DNA of 50,723 nt from Acetofilamentum sp. (GCA_020722645.1 DYKL01000001.1:1-50723), one strand, 5' to 3'. Positions 7,940-16,389 are shown, numbered from the stretch's first letter. Translations and numbers: made by a program. The notes: generated from the letters alone by a model not told the origin.

Positions 7940-9278
7940 TATTTATTATTTTAAAAGTTTCCAAAAATTTTGTTGTATATTGACCTTTAATAAATTCTTC
8001 ATTTTTCATTAATAATTTATGAAAAGGAATTGTCGTATGTACTCCTTCAATTACAAATTCATCTAAAGCTCTTTGCATTTTAGCAATTGCTTCTTGTCTT
8101 GTTGGAGCAACAGTTATAAGTTTTGCAATCATCGAATCATAAAAAGGTAAAATGTTATATCCGGCGTAAACATTAGTATCCACTCTAATTCCGTGACCAC
8201 CGGGCTGGTGCCAGATTTTTATTTCACCGGGAGATGGTCTGAAATTATTAAAAACATCTTCCGCATTAATTCGGCATTCTATAGCGTGTGCTTGTGGATA
8301 ATAGTTTTTCCCTGAAATACTAATCCCAGCAGCAATTTTTATTTGTTCTTTAATTAAATCGAAGTTTATAATCTCTTCTGTAACCGGATGCTCTACTTGA
8401 ATTCTGGTGTTCATTTCCATAAAATAATAATTTCTGTTTTTATCAACAAGAAATTCGATGGTTCCTACACCTTCGTAATTAATTGCTTTTACAGCTTTAA
8501 CTGCGGCTATGCCCATTTTTTCTCTTAATTCATCTGTAATAAAAGGAGACGGAGATTCTTCAACAAGTTTCTGATTTCGTCTTTGAATAGAACAGTCTCT
8601 TTCAGACAAATGACATGCCCTTCCATATTGGTCACCGGCAATCTGTATTTCGATATGATGAGGTTCTTCGATAAATTTTTCGATATATAAATCACCATTT
8701 CCAAAAGAAGCTAAGGCTTCTGCATTAGCATTTGTCCAGTTTTTTTCGAATTCTTCAGGTTTCCAGACCAAACGCATACCTTTGCCACCGCCACCGGCAG
8801 TAGCTTTAATCATTATAGGATACCCAATTCTATCAGCTTCTTTTTTTGCAAATTCAATATCTTTAATTATATCATCAGAGCCGGGAGCAATTGGAACACC
8901 GGCTTCAAGCATAGTTTTTCTTGCAGTGGCTTTGTCTCCCATTTTATCTATTTGTTCAGGAGTTGGTCCAATAAATTTAATACCTGCCTCAGTACAAATT
9001 TTTGCAAATTTTGAATTTTCAGAAAGAAAGCCATACCCCGGATGAATAGCGTCAGCATTTGTTAATTCAGCTGCTGATATAATATGAGGAATATTCAAAT
9101 ATGATTTATTGGTTTGTGCCGGTCCAATACAGACAGCCTCATCAGCAAATCTGACATGTAAAGAATTTTTATCTACCGTAGAGTAAACAGCTACTGTTTT
9201 TATTCCCATTTCTTTACACGTTCTAATAATCCGTAGAGCTATCTCACCTCTATTCGCAATTAATATCTTATTGAACAT
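7932..9278 (-). CDS. accC: biotin carboxylase subunit of acyl-CoA carboxylase
   Basis: ATP-dependent carboxylation of biotin on the carrier protein, first half-reaction of acetyl-CoA (or another acyl-CoA) carboxylase. The 448-residue protein has the ATP-grasp glycine loop GGGGKGM (162-168), the Zn/ATP segment EMNTRIQVEHPVTEE with E288 and R292 as in E. coli AccC, and the N-terminal ILIANRGEIALR. It lies 3 bases after accB. No carboxyltransferase gene is nearby, so whether the complex serves acetyl-CoA or propionyl-CoA cannot be told from this window. Confidence 0.96.
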   Translation of the reverse strand: MFNKILIANRGEIALRIIRTCKEMGIKTVAVYSTVDKNSLHVRFADEAVCIGPAQTNKSYLNIPHIISAAELTNADAIHPGYGFLSENSKFAKICTEAGIKFIGPTPEQIDKMGDKATARKTMLEAGVPIAPGSDDIIKDIEFAKKEADRIGYPIMIKATAGGGGKGMRLVWKPEEFEKNWTNANAEALASFGNGDLYIEKFIEEPHHIEIQIAGDQYGRACHLSERDCSIQRRNQKLVEESPSPFITDELREKMGIAAVKAVKAINYEGVGTIEFLVDKNRNYYFMEMNTRIQVEHPVTEEIINFDLIKEQIKIAAGISISGKNYYPQAHAIECRINAEDVFNNFRPSPGEIKIWHQPGGHGIRVDTNVYAGYNILPFYDSMIAKLITVAPTRQEAIAKMQRALDEFVIEGVHTTIPFHKLLMKNEEFIKGQYTTKFLETFKIINND

Positions 9279-9281
9279 ATA

Positions 9282-9761
9282 TTACGGTTTAACAAGAAAT
9301 AAAACTTGGTCAAATTCGACAGGAGAAGCATCATTAACTAAAACATCAACAATTACACCTTCAATTTCAGATTCGATTTCATTAAATAATTTCATTGCTT
9401 CGATAATACAAACAACATCACCTTTTTTAATTGTTTGTCCTTTCTCCACAAAAGCAGGTTTATCAGGAGAAGGTTTTCGGTAGAAAGTACCTACCATCGG
9501 AGATTTTATTTTGATTAAATTTTCATTTTGAGACGATTGTTCTTTTATCGGTTCCAAGTATTCTTGCTTTGGAATATTCTGATTTATATGAGGTGAAGAT
9601 ATTTGAGGATTCATTAAAATTTGACCGTTATTTATATTATATTCAGGTTTTAACTGAACATTTATTTCAAAATTATCAGTTTTAATTTGTACTTTCTGGA
9701 TTTCTGTTTTTGCAATATTTTCTATAAAATCCTGTATTTCTTTAAGACTATTCATTTTCAT
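9282..9761 (-). CDS. accB: biotin carboxyl carrier protein
   Basis: Carrier subunit of acyl-CoA carboxylase. The N-terminal part is a variable, Pro/Gln/Asn-rich linker. The C-terminal biotinyl domain (about 85-159) contains the EAMK motif with the biotinylated lysine at 124. Length 159 is typical. MKMNS gives two possible starts two codons apart; I keep the first. It is co-directional with accC (3-base gap), but separated from fabH by 244 bases holding a terminator-like hairpin and a fold-back insert. Confidence 0.95.
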   Translation of the reverse strand: MKMNSLKEIQDFIENIAKTEIQKVQIKTDNFEINVQLKPEYNINNGQILMNPQISSPHINQNIPKQEYLEPIKEQSSQNENLIKIKSPMVGTFYRKPSPDKPAFVEKGQTIKKGDVVCIIEAMKLFNEIESEIEGVIVDVLVNDASPVEFDQVLFLVKP

Positions 9762-9790
9762 TTAATTTGAATTTTAAACACAAAATTAGA

Positions 9791-9827
9791 AAAAAAAACC
9801 GAAATTTAAAAAAATTTCGGTTTTTTT
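9791..9827 (-). terminator. Rho-independent terminator/attenuator between fabH and accB
   Basis: The CCGAAATTT stem (9799-9807 with 9812-9820, loop AAAA) is flanked by A8 and T7 runs, so it reads as an intrinsic terminator on either strand. It would end fabH transcripts, and lies only 30 bases before accB, so read-through here could control the carboxylase genes. Confidence 0.75.
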
Positions 9828-9845
9828 AATATTTAAAAATTATTT

Positions 9846-10005
9846 ATGAGTTCGGTCTAAAAAGTATAAATATTTTAGTTTAGCAAACATAAATAGCTGA
9901 TTATCAATATTATAATAATTTTCTAAGGAATAACATAATTTTCTGATAATCAATGCATTAACTTTATAAACTTTCAACTTTATGAACTTTATAGACTAAA
10001 CTCAT
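9846..10005. repeat. Inverted-repeat-bounded insert after fabH
   Basis: Imperfect 14-base inverted ends (9846-9859 and 9992-10005, 12 of 14 matching) bound 160 bases. The right end directly touches the fabH stop codon. Inside are a second inverted pair, TGATTATCA (9898-9906) with TGATAATCA (9944-9952), and a degenerate AACTTTAT-type tandem array at about 9960-9990. No ORF. It looks like a miniature fold-back element, unlike copies at 6714 or 36052 in sequence. Confidence 0.55.
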
Positions 10006-11004
10006 TTATTTACCATCATAAGCCCATTTAACATAAACACTTCCCCAAGAAAAACCGGCACCAAATGCAGACAATATAAGATTGTTGCCTTTTCGCAGAT
10101 AACTTTCATAATCAGAAAGGCACAAAGGAATTGTAGCGGCAGTAGTGTTACCGTATTTTTCAATATTTATCATAACTTTTTCTCTTTCAATGTCCATTCT
10201 TTTTGCAGTAGCTTCAATAATCCTAATATTAGCCTGATGTGGTACCAGCCAAGTAATATCTTTGCTGGTCATTCCGTTCTTTTTCATAATTTCAACGCTA
10301 ATATCAGCCATTCTGGTAACGGCAAATTTGAATACGGCTTGTCCTTCCTGATAAATAAAATGTTCTTTATTGTCAATTGATTGATGAGTAGGAGGTTTTA
10401 AAGATCCTCCGGCTTTTTGATGTAAATGTTTAAAACCGTATCCATCGTTACGAAGAATAGAATCCAAAACACCATAATTTTCGGTAGTAGGTTCAAGTAA
10501 TACAGCCGCAGCAGCATCACCAAAAATAGGAGAAATAGATCTGTCGGTATAATCTACCAGAGAAGACATTTTTTCAGCACCAACTACAATAGCCTTTTTA
10601 ACACTTCCGGTTTGAATATATTTTGATGCAGTTGTTAGAGCGAATAAAAAACCTGAACAAGCGGCATTGGAATCAAAGCTAAAAGAATTTACAAGCCCAG
10701 CCTCGTATGCAATTAAATTGGAAGAAGCCGGAAAAATATAATCAGGGGTAACTGATGCCAAAATTAATAAATCAATCTCCTCCGGTTTTGTATTAGTTTT
10801 TTCAAGTAAATTTTTAACAGCTTGTGTACCCATAAATACTGTAGATTTATTAGGGTCTTTCATAATTCGTCTTTCTTTGATACCTATTCTGGTCATTATC
10901 CACTCATCAGAAGTATCTACCATTTTTGAAAGTTCATCATTTGTCAAAATATAATCAGGTAAATATTTACCTACACCAGTAATAACAGCATTCAACTTTT
11001 CCAT
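10006..11004 (-). CDS. fabH: 3-oxoacyl-ACP synthase III
   Basis: Condenses acyl-CoA with malonyl-ACP to start type II fatty acid synthesis. The 332-residue thiolase-fold protein carries the full triad: C116 (NAACSGF), H256 (PHQANIR) and N286 (YGNTTAA). It follows rpmF by 38 bases in the conserved order DUF177-rpmF-fabH, which links ribosome protein supply to lipid synthesis in many bacteria. A structured insert begins right at its stop codon. Confidence 0.97.
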   Translation of the reverse strand: MEKLNAVITGVGKYLPDYILTNDELSKMVDTSDEWIMTRIGIKERRIMKDPNKSTVFMGTQAVKNLLEKTNTKPEEIDLLILASVTPDYIFPASSNLIAYEAGLVNSFSFDSNAACSGFLFALTTASKYIQTGSVKKAIVVGAEKMSSLVDYTDRSISPIFGDAAAAVLLEPTTENYGVLDSILRNDGYGFKHLHQKAGGSLKPPTHQSIDNKEHFIYQEGQAVFKFAVTRMADISVEIMKKNGMTSKDITWLVPHQANIRIIEATAKRMDIEREKVMINIEKYGNTTAATIPLCLSDYESYLRKGNNLILSAFGAGFSWGSVYVKWAYDGK

Positions 11005-11042
11005 AATCCATATTTAATATAAAAAAATAGAAGAAGAAAACA

Positions 11043-11240
11043 TTAGTTTTCTTCTTTTAAGATATTATCTTTACTAATTGCCAACTGTCCTTTATAAAAC
11101 CCGCAAGAGGGGCATACTGTATGAGTTTCGTGAGCTGTACCACAATTTGAACAAGTAGTAAGCTGAGGCAGAGTAGCTTTTAAATGTGTTCTACGTTTGT
11201 CTCTTCTGGTTTTCGATGTTTTTCTTTTTGGATGTGCCAT
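11043..11240 (-). CDS. rpmF: 50S ribosomal protein L32
   Basis: Structural protein of the large ribosomal subunit, 65 residues. It has the basic N-terminus MAHPKRKTSKTRRDKRR and two CxxC pairs (C30/C33, C43/C46) that make the zinc ribbon, so this is the zinc-binding (C+) form. It lies 17 bases downstream of the DUF177 gene and upstream of fabH. Confidence 0.98.
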   Translation of the reverse strand: MAHPKRKTSKTRRDKRRTHLKATLPQLTTCSNCGTAHETHTVCPSCGFYKGQLAISKDNILKEEN

Positions 11241-11257
11241 TTTTCCTAAATTTATAT

Positions 11258-11782
11258 TTAATTAAGTAATTTTTTTATTTCGTCCCATTTAGGGTCATCA
11301 TTTAATTTCTGTTTTGGTTTGTATTCTTCAAGTTTTTTCAATATTTCAGGATTACAAGTTCTATTTCCGTTTTTGTCTAACGGGTGAACTTTTTTTATAG
11401 GCAAACTTAAAACAATAAAATCATAAAAATGTTTGTCTAAATCAATAAAATCCTGCGATTTTGGCAAAGTAATTTTATTGTCACCTTCAAAAAATTCCTC
11501 ATCACCTTCTAATCTATCGCTAAATCTAATAAACAAATCTTCTTTTGAATCTATTTTGTACAAAAAATATTCTAAACAAATATCGCATTGAACTTCAACT
11601 TCTCCGGTAATAATAAAATTAAAACTTACAGAACTAACTTGATAATCTATGTTACATTCAATATTTATATTTCCTTTGGATAATTCAGTATATTCAAATT
11701 TTTTAAAAAAATCATCTCCGATTAGAAAATTTAATCTATTAACGCCCAAATTTAATTGTTTAAAACTAACTCTGTAACCCAT
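11258..11782 (-). CDS. DUF177/YceD family protein
   Basis: Protein of 174 residues belonging to the YceD/DUF177 family, almost always encoded immediately upstream of rpmF, as here; plant and bacterial members are implicated in 23S rRNA maturation. The family CxxCL segment is visible (VQCDICLEYF, about 85-94), together with the acidic stretch and C-terminal DPKWDEIKKL. First gene of the DUF177-rpmF-fabH transcript, with a good promoter 55 bases upstream. Confidence 0.9.
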   Translation of the reverse strand: MGYRVSFKQLNLGVNRLNFLIGDDFFKKFEYTELSKGNINIECNIDYQVSSVSFNFIITGEVEVQCDICLEYFLYKIDSKEDLFIRFSDRLEGDEEFFEGDNKITLPKSQDFIDLDKHFYDFIVLSLPIKKVHPLDKNGNRTCNPEILKKLEEYKPKQKLNDDPKWDEIKKLLN

Positions 11783-11836
11783 AAAACGCTAAATATCAAC
11801 CATTTGTAAATTATATTAACAAATCAAAATTGTTTG

Positions 11837-11866
11837 CAAAAATAATCATTTACATTAATAAACAAA
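11837..11866 (-). promoter_or_regulatory. Promoter of DUF177-rpmF-fabH
   Basis: On the minus strand TTTG (11863-11866) is followed after 18 bases by TATTTTTG (11837-11844), matching the Bacteroidota -33/-7 consensus. Predicted start is near 11830, giving a leader of about 48 bases. Confidence 0.6.
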
Positions 11867-12013
11867 AAATATACTTTGTTTTTTTAAATAAAAATGATTT
11901 ATACTCTGTATTTTCAGAGCAAACATAAAAAAAATTTTTTTCAGTTAAAAATGTTCATTATTTTTGTTTATAAAATTTTGACGAAAAAAATTATCATTTA
12001 ACAAAAATAGCAT

Positions 12014-12021
12014 TATTTTTG
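12014..12021 (+). promoter_or_regulatory. Putative -7 box of the lipoprotein gene
   Basis: TATTTTTG matches TAnnTTTG and lies 31 bases before the ATG. The nearest upstream TTTG (11977-11980) is too far, at 33 bases, so only half of the promoter is supported. The rest of 11867-12013 shows only A/T runs. Confidence 0.4.
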
Positions 12022-12052
12022 ATAATTAATTTTAAACTTAAATTTTAACAAT

Positions 12053-12937
12053 ATGAAAAAAATTTTGATTTTATTTATTTTGGTTCCATTATTATGGATG
12101 GTTAGTTGTAAAAATGAAGATGAAAACAACAATAACCAAAACACAACACAAAACACAGAAGAACAAGAAATTCAAACATTCTTTTTAGTCCCATCTCCTG
12201 AAGATGTTTTTGGTTTTGCAGATGATGAATCTCTTACATTTGACAAAAATTTGTTAAACCCAACCGAAAATATCAGTAAATATCATAATGATATCAAATT
12301 ACAGGAATTTAACTTTGGGGTATATGCAGCAGACTTGGCATATTGTGCCGCTTTTGTAAAAAAAGATGAAACAAGCCAATATTTAAATGTTGTAAGAGAA
12401 TTAAGTCAAAACATCGGTTTAGCCGATATTTTTAACGAAAGTTTAATATATCGGATTGAACATCTAACACCGGAAAAAGATTCATTAATTGCAATTTCAA
12501 GCGATACTTATTTTGATATAATAAGGTATCTTGACAGAAACGATAAAACTACAACACTTGCAATTATGGCAGCTGGAGGATGGATTGAGTGTATGTATTT
12601 AGTGGTTAATCTTACAGAATTTGCAGAAGGTGACGAAACAATTCAAAAAGTAGCAGATCAAAAAATGGTTGTTACAAATTTGTGGAGATTTCTTGAACAA
12701 AATCAAGAAAACGCATCAGTAAAAACTTTAATGGAAGATTTCAAAAAAGTTTACGACTTATACAATCAGTTAGAAATTATTTTAGATGAAGCTAATTCGC
12801 CAAAATCAGACAACAATGAAATCATAGTTGTCGGCGGAAACAGTAAAATTGTTATTAATGAATCACAATATTACGAGTTGAAAAAAGTTATTATTGAGAT
12901 GCGTAATAAATTAACCCAAAATAACGTTACTTTATAA
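12053..12937 (+). CDS. lipoprotein of unknown function
   Basis: I do not recognise this 294-residue protein. It begins with a lipoprotein signal peptide (hydrophobic core, then MVSC, lipid-modified cysteine at 20) and a low-complexity Asn/Glu/Thr tether of about 25 residues. A mainly helical, acidic domain with no transmembrane segment follows. The sequence has no enzyme motif that I can see. It is followed after 14 bases by a second exported protein, and the pair ends at a strong terminator, so they form an isolated two-gene transcript. Probably outer-membrane anchored facing the periplasm or surface. Confidence 0.75.
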   Translation: MKKILILFILVPLLWMVSCKNEDENNNNQNTTQNTEEQEIQTFFLVPSPEDVFGFADDESLTFDKNLLNPTENISKYHNDIKLQEFNFGVYAADLAYCAAFVKKDETSQYLNVVRELSQNIGLADIFNESLIYRIEHLTPEKDSLIAISSDTYFDIIRYLDRNDKTTTLAIMAAGGWIECMYLVVNLTEFAEGDETIQKVADQKMVVTNLWRFLEQNQENASVKTLMEDFKKVYDLYNQLEIILDEANSPKSDNNEIIVVGGNSKIVINESQYYELKKVIIEMRNKLTQNNVTL

Positions 12938-12951
12938 AAATGTAAAGAATT

Positions 12952-13458
12952 ATGAAAAAGGCTAAAAATTTAATCGTTTTATTGCTGATTTTACCTATAT
13001 TGTCAGCAGCTCAAATGGATTGTTCATCAACTTTAGCAAACCTTGAAGTAGAGCCTCCTTTTAATATGAATTCACTTTCAAAAAGTGCAGTTTGTGTTTC
13101 AGGACACTCATACGAATTTGTTGTTCCTTTAACAAAAGGTTATCATTACAGATTTGTATTTTATGCAAGTTCTGTATTTAATAATGATATTCATTTTAAG
13201 ATGGTGGACTTGAATACAAACAAAGAAATTATTAATCTACCGGGGAAAAGTGACACTAATGCAAGAGGAACTGCTGTATTAGCATCATATTTTGATGAAA
13301 AAACCTATAAAGAAATTCACCCTTTTTTTGATGTTTTACCATCTTCTGCAACAAGTATAAAAATTGTAATTGATGTGCAGGAAAAACCGGATTTAATTAA
13401 AGGTTGTGTAACGGTTGTAATTTTAGACAAAGAATTTGAAGTTGGTGATTTCAATTAA
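12952..13458 (+). CDS. secreted protein of unknown function
   Basis: Exported protein of 168 residues with a signal peptide (cleavage near LSAAQ), then a compact beta-rich domain with three cysteines (CSSTL, AVCVSG, KGCVTV). The pattern 'SGHSYEFVVPLTKGYHYRF' suggests a carbohydrate- or protein-binding beta sandwich, but I cannot name a family. It is co-transcribed with the lipoprotein gene 14 bases upstream and probably works with it in the envelope. Confidence 0.72.
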   Translation: MKKAKNLIVLLLILPILSAAQMDCSSTLANLEVEPPFNMNSLSKSAVCVSGHSYEFVVPLTKGYHYRFVFYASSVFNNDIHFKMVDLNTNKEIINLPGKSDTNARGTAVLASYFDEKTYKEIHPFFDVLPSSATSIKIVIDVQEKPDLIKGCVTVVILDKEFEVGDFN

Positions 13459-13464
13459 AAACAT

Positions 13465-13504
13465 AAAAAACTGTATTAAGGCGAAAGTTTTAATACAGTT
13501 TTTT
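13465..13504. terminator. Bidirectional intrinsic terminator
   Basis: The 9-bp CTGTATTAA stem (13471-13479 with 13490-13498) is extended by A6 and T6 flanks that can pair. It separates the plus-strand lipoprotein pair from the minus-strand glycosyltransferase and can serve both. Confidence 0.85.
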
Positions 13505-14245
13505 TTATCTTTTCCAAAACTGGGATATTTTAAAAAAATTTTTCTTAAAAAGAGTAAACACTCCTCCAACATTATTCCTTTTAATAATTCTATAATCTTC
13601 CGTTGATTTTATCAAAATATTCATAATTTTATTGTTACTGACACCACCTACACGCATTTTAATCAGCACTTCAGGGATATATAACAACTTGACACTATTA
13701 GTCAAAAATCTTAAAATTAAATCATAATCGGCAGAAATTTTATATTCAGTATTAAAATATTTATATTTATCGAATATTTCTTTTTTTACATAGAAAGTAG
13801 GATGTGGAGGCATCCAACCACTTCGTAATTTTTTATTATTATAAAAACCTGACTTCCATCTTCTTATAATTTGCTGAGGGTTAGAAAATGAAACATAATC
13901 CAAATCACTGTATGTTGCATCACAACTTGAATTTTCAAAAGTTTCAGCAATTTTTTCAACAACATTTTCATCAGAAAAAAAATCATCTGAATGCAAAAAT
14001 CCTATAACATCACCTGTAGATTCTCTGATTCCTTTATTTAATGCGAAATAAATACCATCATCTTGTTCGGAAACAATTTTTGAGATGTGATCAAATTTTT
14101 TTACAATTGACAAAGTATTGTCAGTTGAACCACCATCTATAATAATATGCTCTAAGTTTTTATAAGTTTGTGATTTAACCGATAAAAGAGTATCTTCAAT
14201 AGTTTCCTGATTATTAAAACAAGCAGTAATAATAGAAATCTTCAT
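13505..14245 (-). CDS. family 2 glycosyltransferase
   Basis: GT-A fold transferase of 246 residues. It has the N-terminal nucleotide-sugar site MKISIITACFNNQETI, the IIDGGSTDNT segment, the metal-binding HSDDF at 85-89, and the acceptor-side ISADYDLILR. It has no membrane helix. Donor and acceptor cannot be predicted; related proteins extend O-antigen or capsule glycans. It follows panD by 7 bases, an accidental-looking operon partner, and its own stop overlaps the shared terminator. Confidence 0.9.
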   Translation of the reverse strand: MKISIITACFNNQETIEDTLLSVKSQTYKNLEHIIIDGGSTDNTLSIVKKFDHISKIVSEQDDGIYFALNKGIRESTGDVIGFLHSDDFFSDENVVEKIAETFENSSCDATYSDLDYVSFSNPQQIIRRWKSGFYNNKKLRSGWMPPHPTFYVKKEIFDKYKYFNTEYKISADYDLILRFLTNSVKLLYIPEVLIKMRVGGVSNNKIMNILIKSTEDYRIIKRNNVGGVFTLFKKNFFKISQFWKR

Positions 14246-14252
14246 CTAAAAA

Positions 14253-14603
14253 CTATATCAATTTATTTGTAGCAGTATCCGGAAAAACAACGGCAGGTTG
14301 AAAAACTTTTGCTTCATCGGGCGTCATTATAGCATAAGAAATAATTATAACGATGTCTCCAACCTGAGCTTTTCTGGCAGCAGGTCCGTTTAGACAAATT
14401 TCTCCGCTTCCTCTTTCACCTTTTATAACATAAGTAATTAGTCTTTCTCCATTGTTTAAATTAACAACGTGCACTTTTTCTCCTTCTATTAAATTGGCGG
14501 CTTGCATTAAATCTTCGTCAATTGTAATACTACCAATATACTGTAAATTTGCATCGGTTACAGTAACCTTGTGTATTTTCGATTTTAAAATTTCAATAAA
14601 CAT
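14253..14603 (-). CDS. panD: aspartate 1-decarboxylase
   Basis: Makes beta-alanine from aspartate for pantothenate and coenzyme A. The zymogen self-cleaves to create a pyruvoyl group; the required Gly24-Ser25 pair (YIGSITID) is present at exactly the usual position when translation starts at the ATG 14603. An in-frame ATG six codons upstream (14621) gives an unusual extension and is less likely. Length is then 116. It is separated from panC by about 300 bases holding a fold-back repeat. Confidence 0.95.
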   Translation of the reverse strand: MFIEILKSKIHKVTVTDANLQYIGSITIDEDLMQAANLIEGEKVHVVNLNNGERLITYVIKGERGSGEICLNGPAARKAQVGDIVIIISYAIMTPDEAKVFQPAVVFPDTATNKLI

Positions 14604-14670
14604 CTTCTTATTTTTATGCAAAATTACAATGAAAAAAATTAAAGGGACAAATTATTTAATTCTAATTATT

Positions 14671-14807
14671 CAATAATTCGTTAATTTTTCAATTAGCAAA
14701 TTAGCAAATTATTGATTTTCAATCAACTACTAATTTGTTACACATACAAAATCAATTTGCTGAATATTAACGAATTACTTTAAAATATACCGAACTATTG
14801 ATTATTG
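14671..14807. repeat. A+T-rich fold-back repeat (copy 1)
   Basis: Fills most of the 302-base gap between panC and panD. The arms AATTCGTTAAT (14675-14685) and ATTAACGAATT (14766-14776) are perfect 11-bp inverted repeats, with inner AGCAAATT/AATTTGCT arms and outer CAATAAT/ATTATTG ends. Related copies lie at 21771-21925 and 44134-44284, also intergenic. No ORF or terminator T-tract. Confidence 0.8.
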
Positions 14808-14905
14808 AAATAGTATATAATTTCAAAACACAAATTATTGTATTATAATAATTTGTATTACATAATCTAAATATAAAATTTCTAATAATTGACAAAGATT
14901 ATTTT

Positions 14906-15754
14906 TCAATTATAAAAAACATTATCAATCAAACGAACAGAGCCACAAAAAACAGCTATGCAGCCGATTGCTTTCTCTGATGTATTTGTATTGTCTATTG
15001 GCATTAAATTTTCAGAATTTACTATTTCAAAATATTCAACTTTTAAAAATTCGGATGAATTAATTTTATTAATAACATTTTCTCTTAGTTGCTCAATGTT
15101 AGATGAACGGTAATCTTTTACGGATTCAAATAGAGTATTGAAAATTAAACCTGCATTTTGTCTGTTTTCTTTGCTTAATAATTCATTTCTTGAACTCATA
15201 GCCAAACCGTTTTCTTCCCTTTTAATAGGACAACCTATAATTTCAATGTTAAGATTTTTCAGATACTTTTCAACAAGTTTTTTTACAATTAAATATTGCT
15301 GGTAATCTTTTAACCCGAAAAAAGATTTGTCAGGTCTGACAATTTCAAACAATTTACTGACAATTTGAGCAACACCATTAAAATGACCTTTTCTGTATTT
15401 ACCTTCCATAACTTTATCGAGATTGTCAAAATCAAAGACACGATTGTCAGGTTCAGGATACATTTCTATGACATCAGGCAGAAAAAGAAAATCTGTGTTT
15501 ATGCTTTCAAGTTTAGTTATGTCTGTATCAACTGTTCTTGGATATTTTATCAAATCATCGGGATTATTAAATTGTGTCGGGTTAACAAAAATGCTTACAA
15601 AGGTTACATCTGTCTGTTTTTTTGATTCCTGAACTAATGACAGATGACCTGAATGTAAAGCTCCCATTGTTGGTACAAATCCGATTTTTTTGCCTGAATT
15701 TTTCAGATTTTCAACTTTTTTTATAACTTCGTTTTTTGTTTTAAAAATTTCCAT
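14906..15754 (-). CDS. panC: pantothenate synthetase
   Basis: Joins pantoate and beta-alanine with ATP to make pantothenate. At 282 residues it is full length, with the nucleotidyltransferase HSGH motif (H34, H37) in MGALHSGHLSL, the FGLKDYQQ loop (a variant of the more common FGEKD) and AMSSRN. It is divergent from a deacetylase gene whose start is 29 bases away. panB is not in the window. Confidence 0.96.
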   Translation of the reverse strand: MEIFKTKNEVIKKVENLKNSGKKIGFVPTMGALHSGHLSLVQESKKQTDVTFVSIFVNPTQFNNPDDLIKYPRTVDTDITKLESINTDFLFLPDVIEMYPEPDNRVFDFDNLDKVMEGKYRKGHFNGVAQIVSKLFEIVRPDKSFFGLKDYQQYLIVKKLVEKYLKNLNIEIIGCPIKREENGLAMSSRNELLSKENRQNAGLIFNTLFESVKDYRSSNIEQLRENVINKINSSEFLKVEYFEIVNSENLMPIDNTNTSEKAIGCIAVFCGSVRLIDNVFYN

Positions 15755-15773
15755 AATTCTTTTTTTATTCAGA

Positions 15774-15781
15774 CAAAACTA
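15774..15781 (-). promoter_or_regulatory. Putative -7 box of panC
   Basis: On the minus strand TAGTTTTG matches TAnnTTTG and lies 19 bases before panC; a TTTC at about 15804-15807 is a weak -33. It overlaps the start region of the divergent deacetylase gene. Confidence 0.45.
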
Positions 15782-15783
15782 TA

Positions 15784-16389
15784 ATGAATATTGTTACTCC
15801 ACCGAAAATTTTGAAAAAATTATTCAAAAAAGTTATTTGGAATATTGAAAACGAAGAAAATAAAATATTTTTAACTTTCGACGACTGTAGTGATTACGAT
15901 GTTTCTATATGGATTTTAGAAGTTTTGAAAACCTATAATATCAAAGCTACGTTTTTTTGTGTTGGAAAGTATGTCGAAAAAAATAATTTAATCAAACAGA
16001 TTTTAATTAACGGACATACTATTGGAAATCATACTTATAGTCATTTAGACGGTTTTAAATACTCTTTGAAAAGCTATTTAAAGGATATTCAAAAATGTAA
16101 TGAAATAGTTAAAAGTAAATATTTTAGACCACCTTACGGTAAAATAACTTTAAATAAAATAAATAAAATTTCTGAAAACTATAAAATTGTGATGTGGGAT
16201 TTAATTAGTTTTGATTTTGATACAGATACTTCACCCGACAAATGTTTCGAGAATGTAAAAAACAATGCTAAATCAGGCTCGATAGTGGTATTTCACGCAT
16301 CAAAAAAAGCAGAAAAAAACCTGAAATTTGCTTTGATAAAAACAATTGAATTCTTTTTAATTAAAGGTTTTACATTCGATAAGTTATAA
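15784..16389 (+). CDS. polysaccharide deacetylase (NodB-like)
   Basis: Carbohydrate esterase 4-type protein of 201 residues, a minimal NodB domain without signal peptide. Motif 1 is TFDDC (31-35) instead of the usual TFDDG. The metal-binding HTYSH (83-87) and RPPYG (115-119) are intact, and a C-terminal HAS segment supplies the late histidine. It would remove acetyl groups from N-acetylated glycans. It converges on maf with a 6-base overlap. Lack of a signal suggests a cytoplasmic substrate or unrecognised export. Confidence 0.88.
   Translation: MNIVTPPKILKKLFKKVIWNIENEENKIFLTFDDCSDYDVSIWILEVLKTYNIKATFFCVGKYVEKNNLIKQILINGHTIGNHTYSHLDGFKYSLKSYLKDIQKCNEIVKSKYFRPPYGKITLNKINKISENYKIVMWDLISFDFDTDTSPDKCFENVKNNAKSGSIVVFHASKKAEKNLKFALIKTIEFFLIKGFTFDKL

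Noticed and set aside
8782..9045. Plus-strand frame of 87 codons inside accC
   Set aside because: Complement shadow of the highly conserved ATP-grasp region; no independent evidence of coding.
12952..13458. PEP-CTERM-type substrate for the exosortase
   Set aside because: The C-terminus lacks a hydrophobic segment and basic tail.
14671..14807. CRISPR-like array or riboswitch between panC and panD
   Set aside because: No regularly spaced direct repeats; the symmetry is a single fold-back and the sequence recurs at unrelated loci, so it is not a pantothenate-specific regulator.
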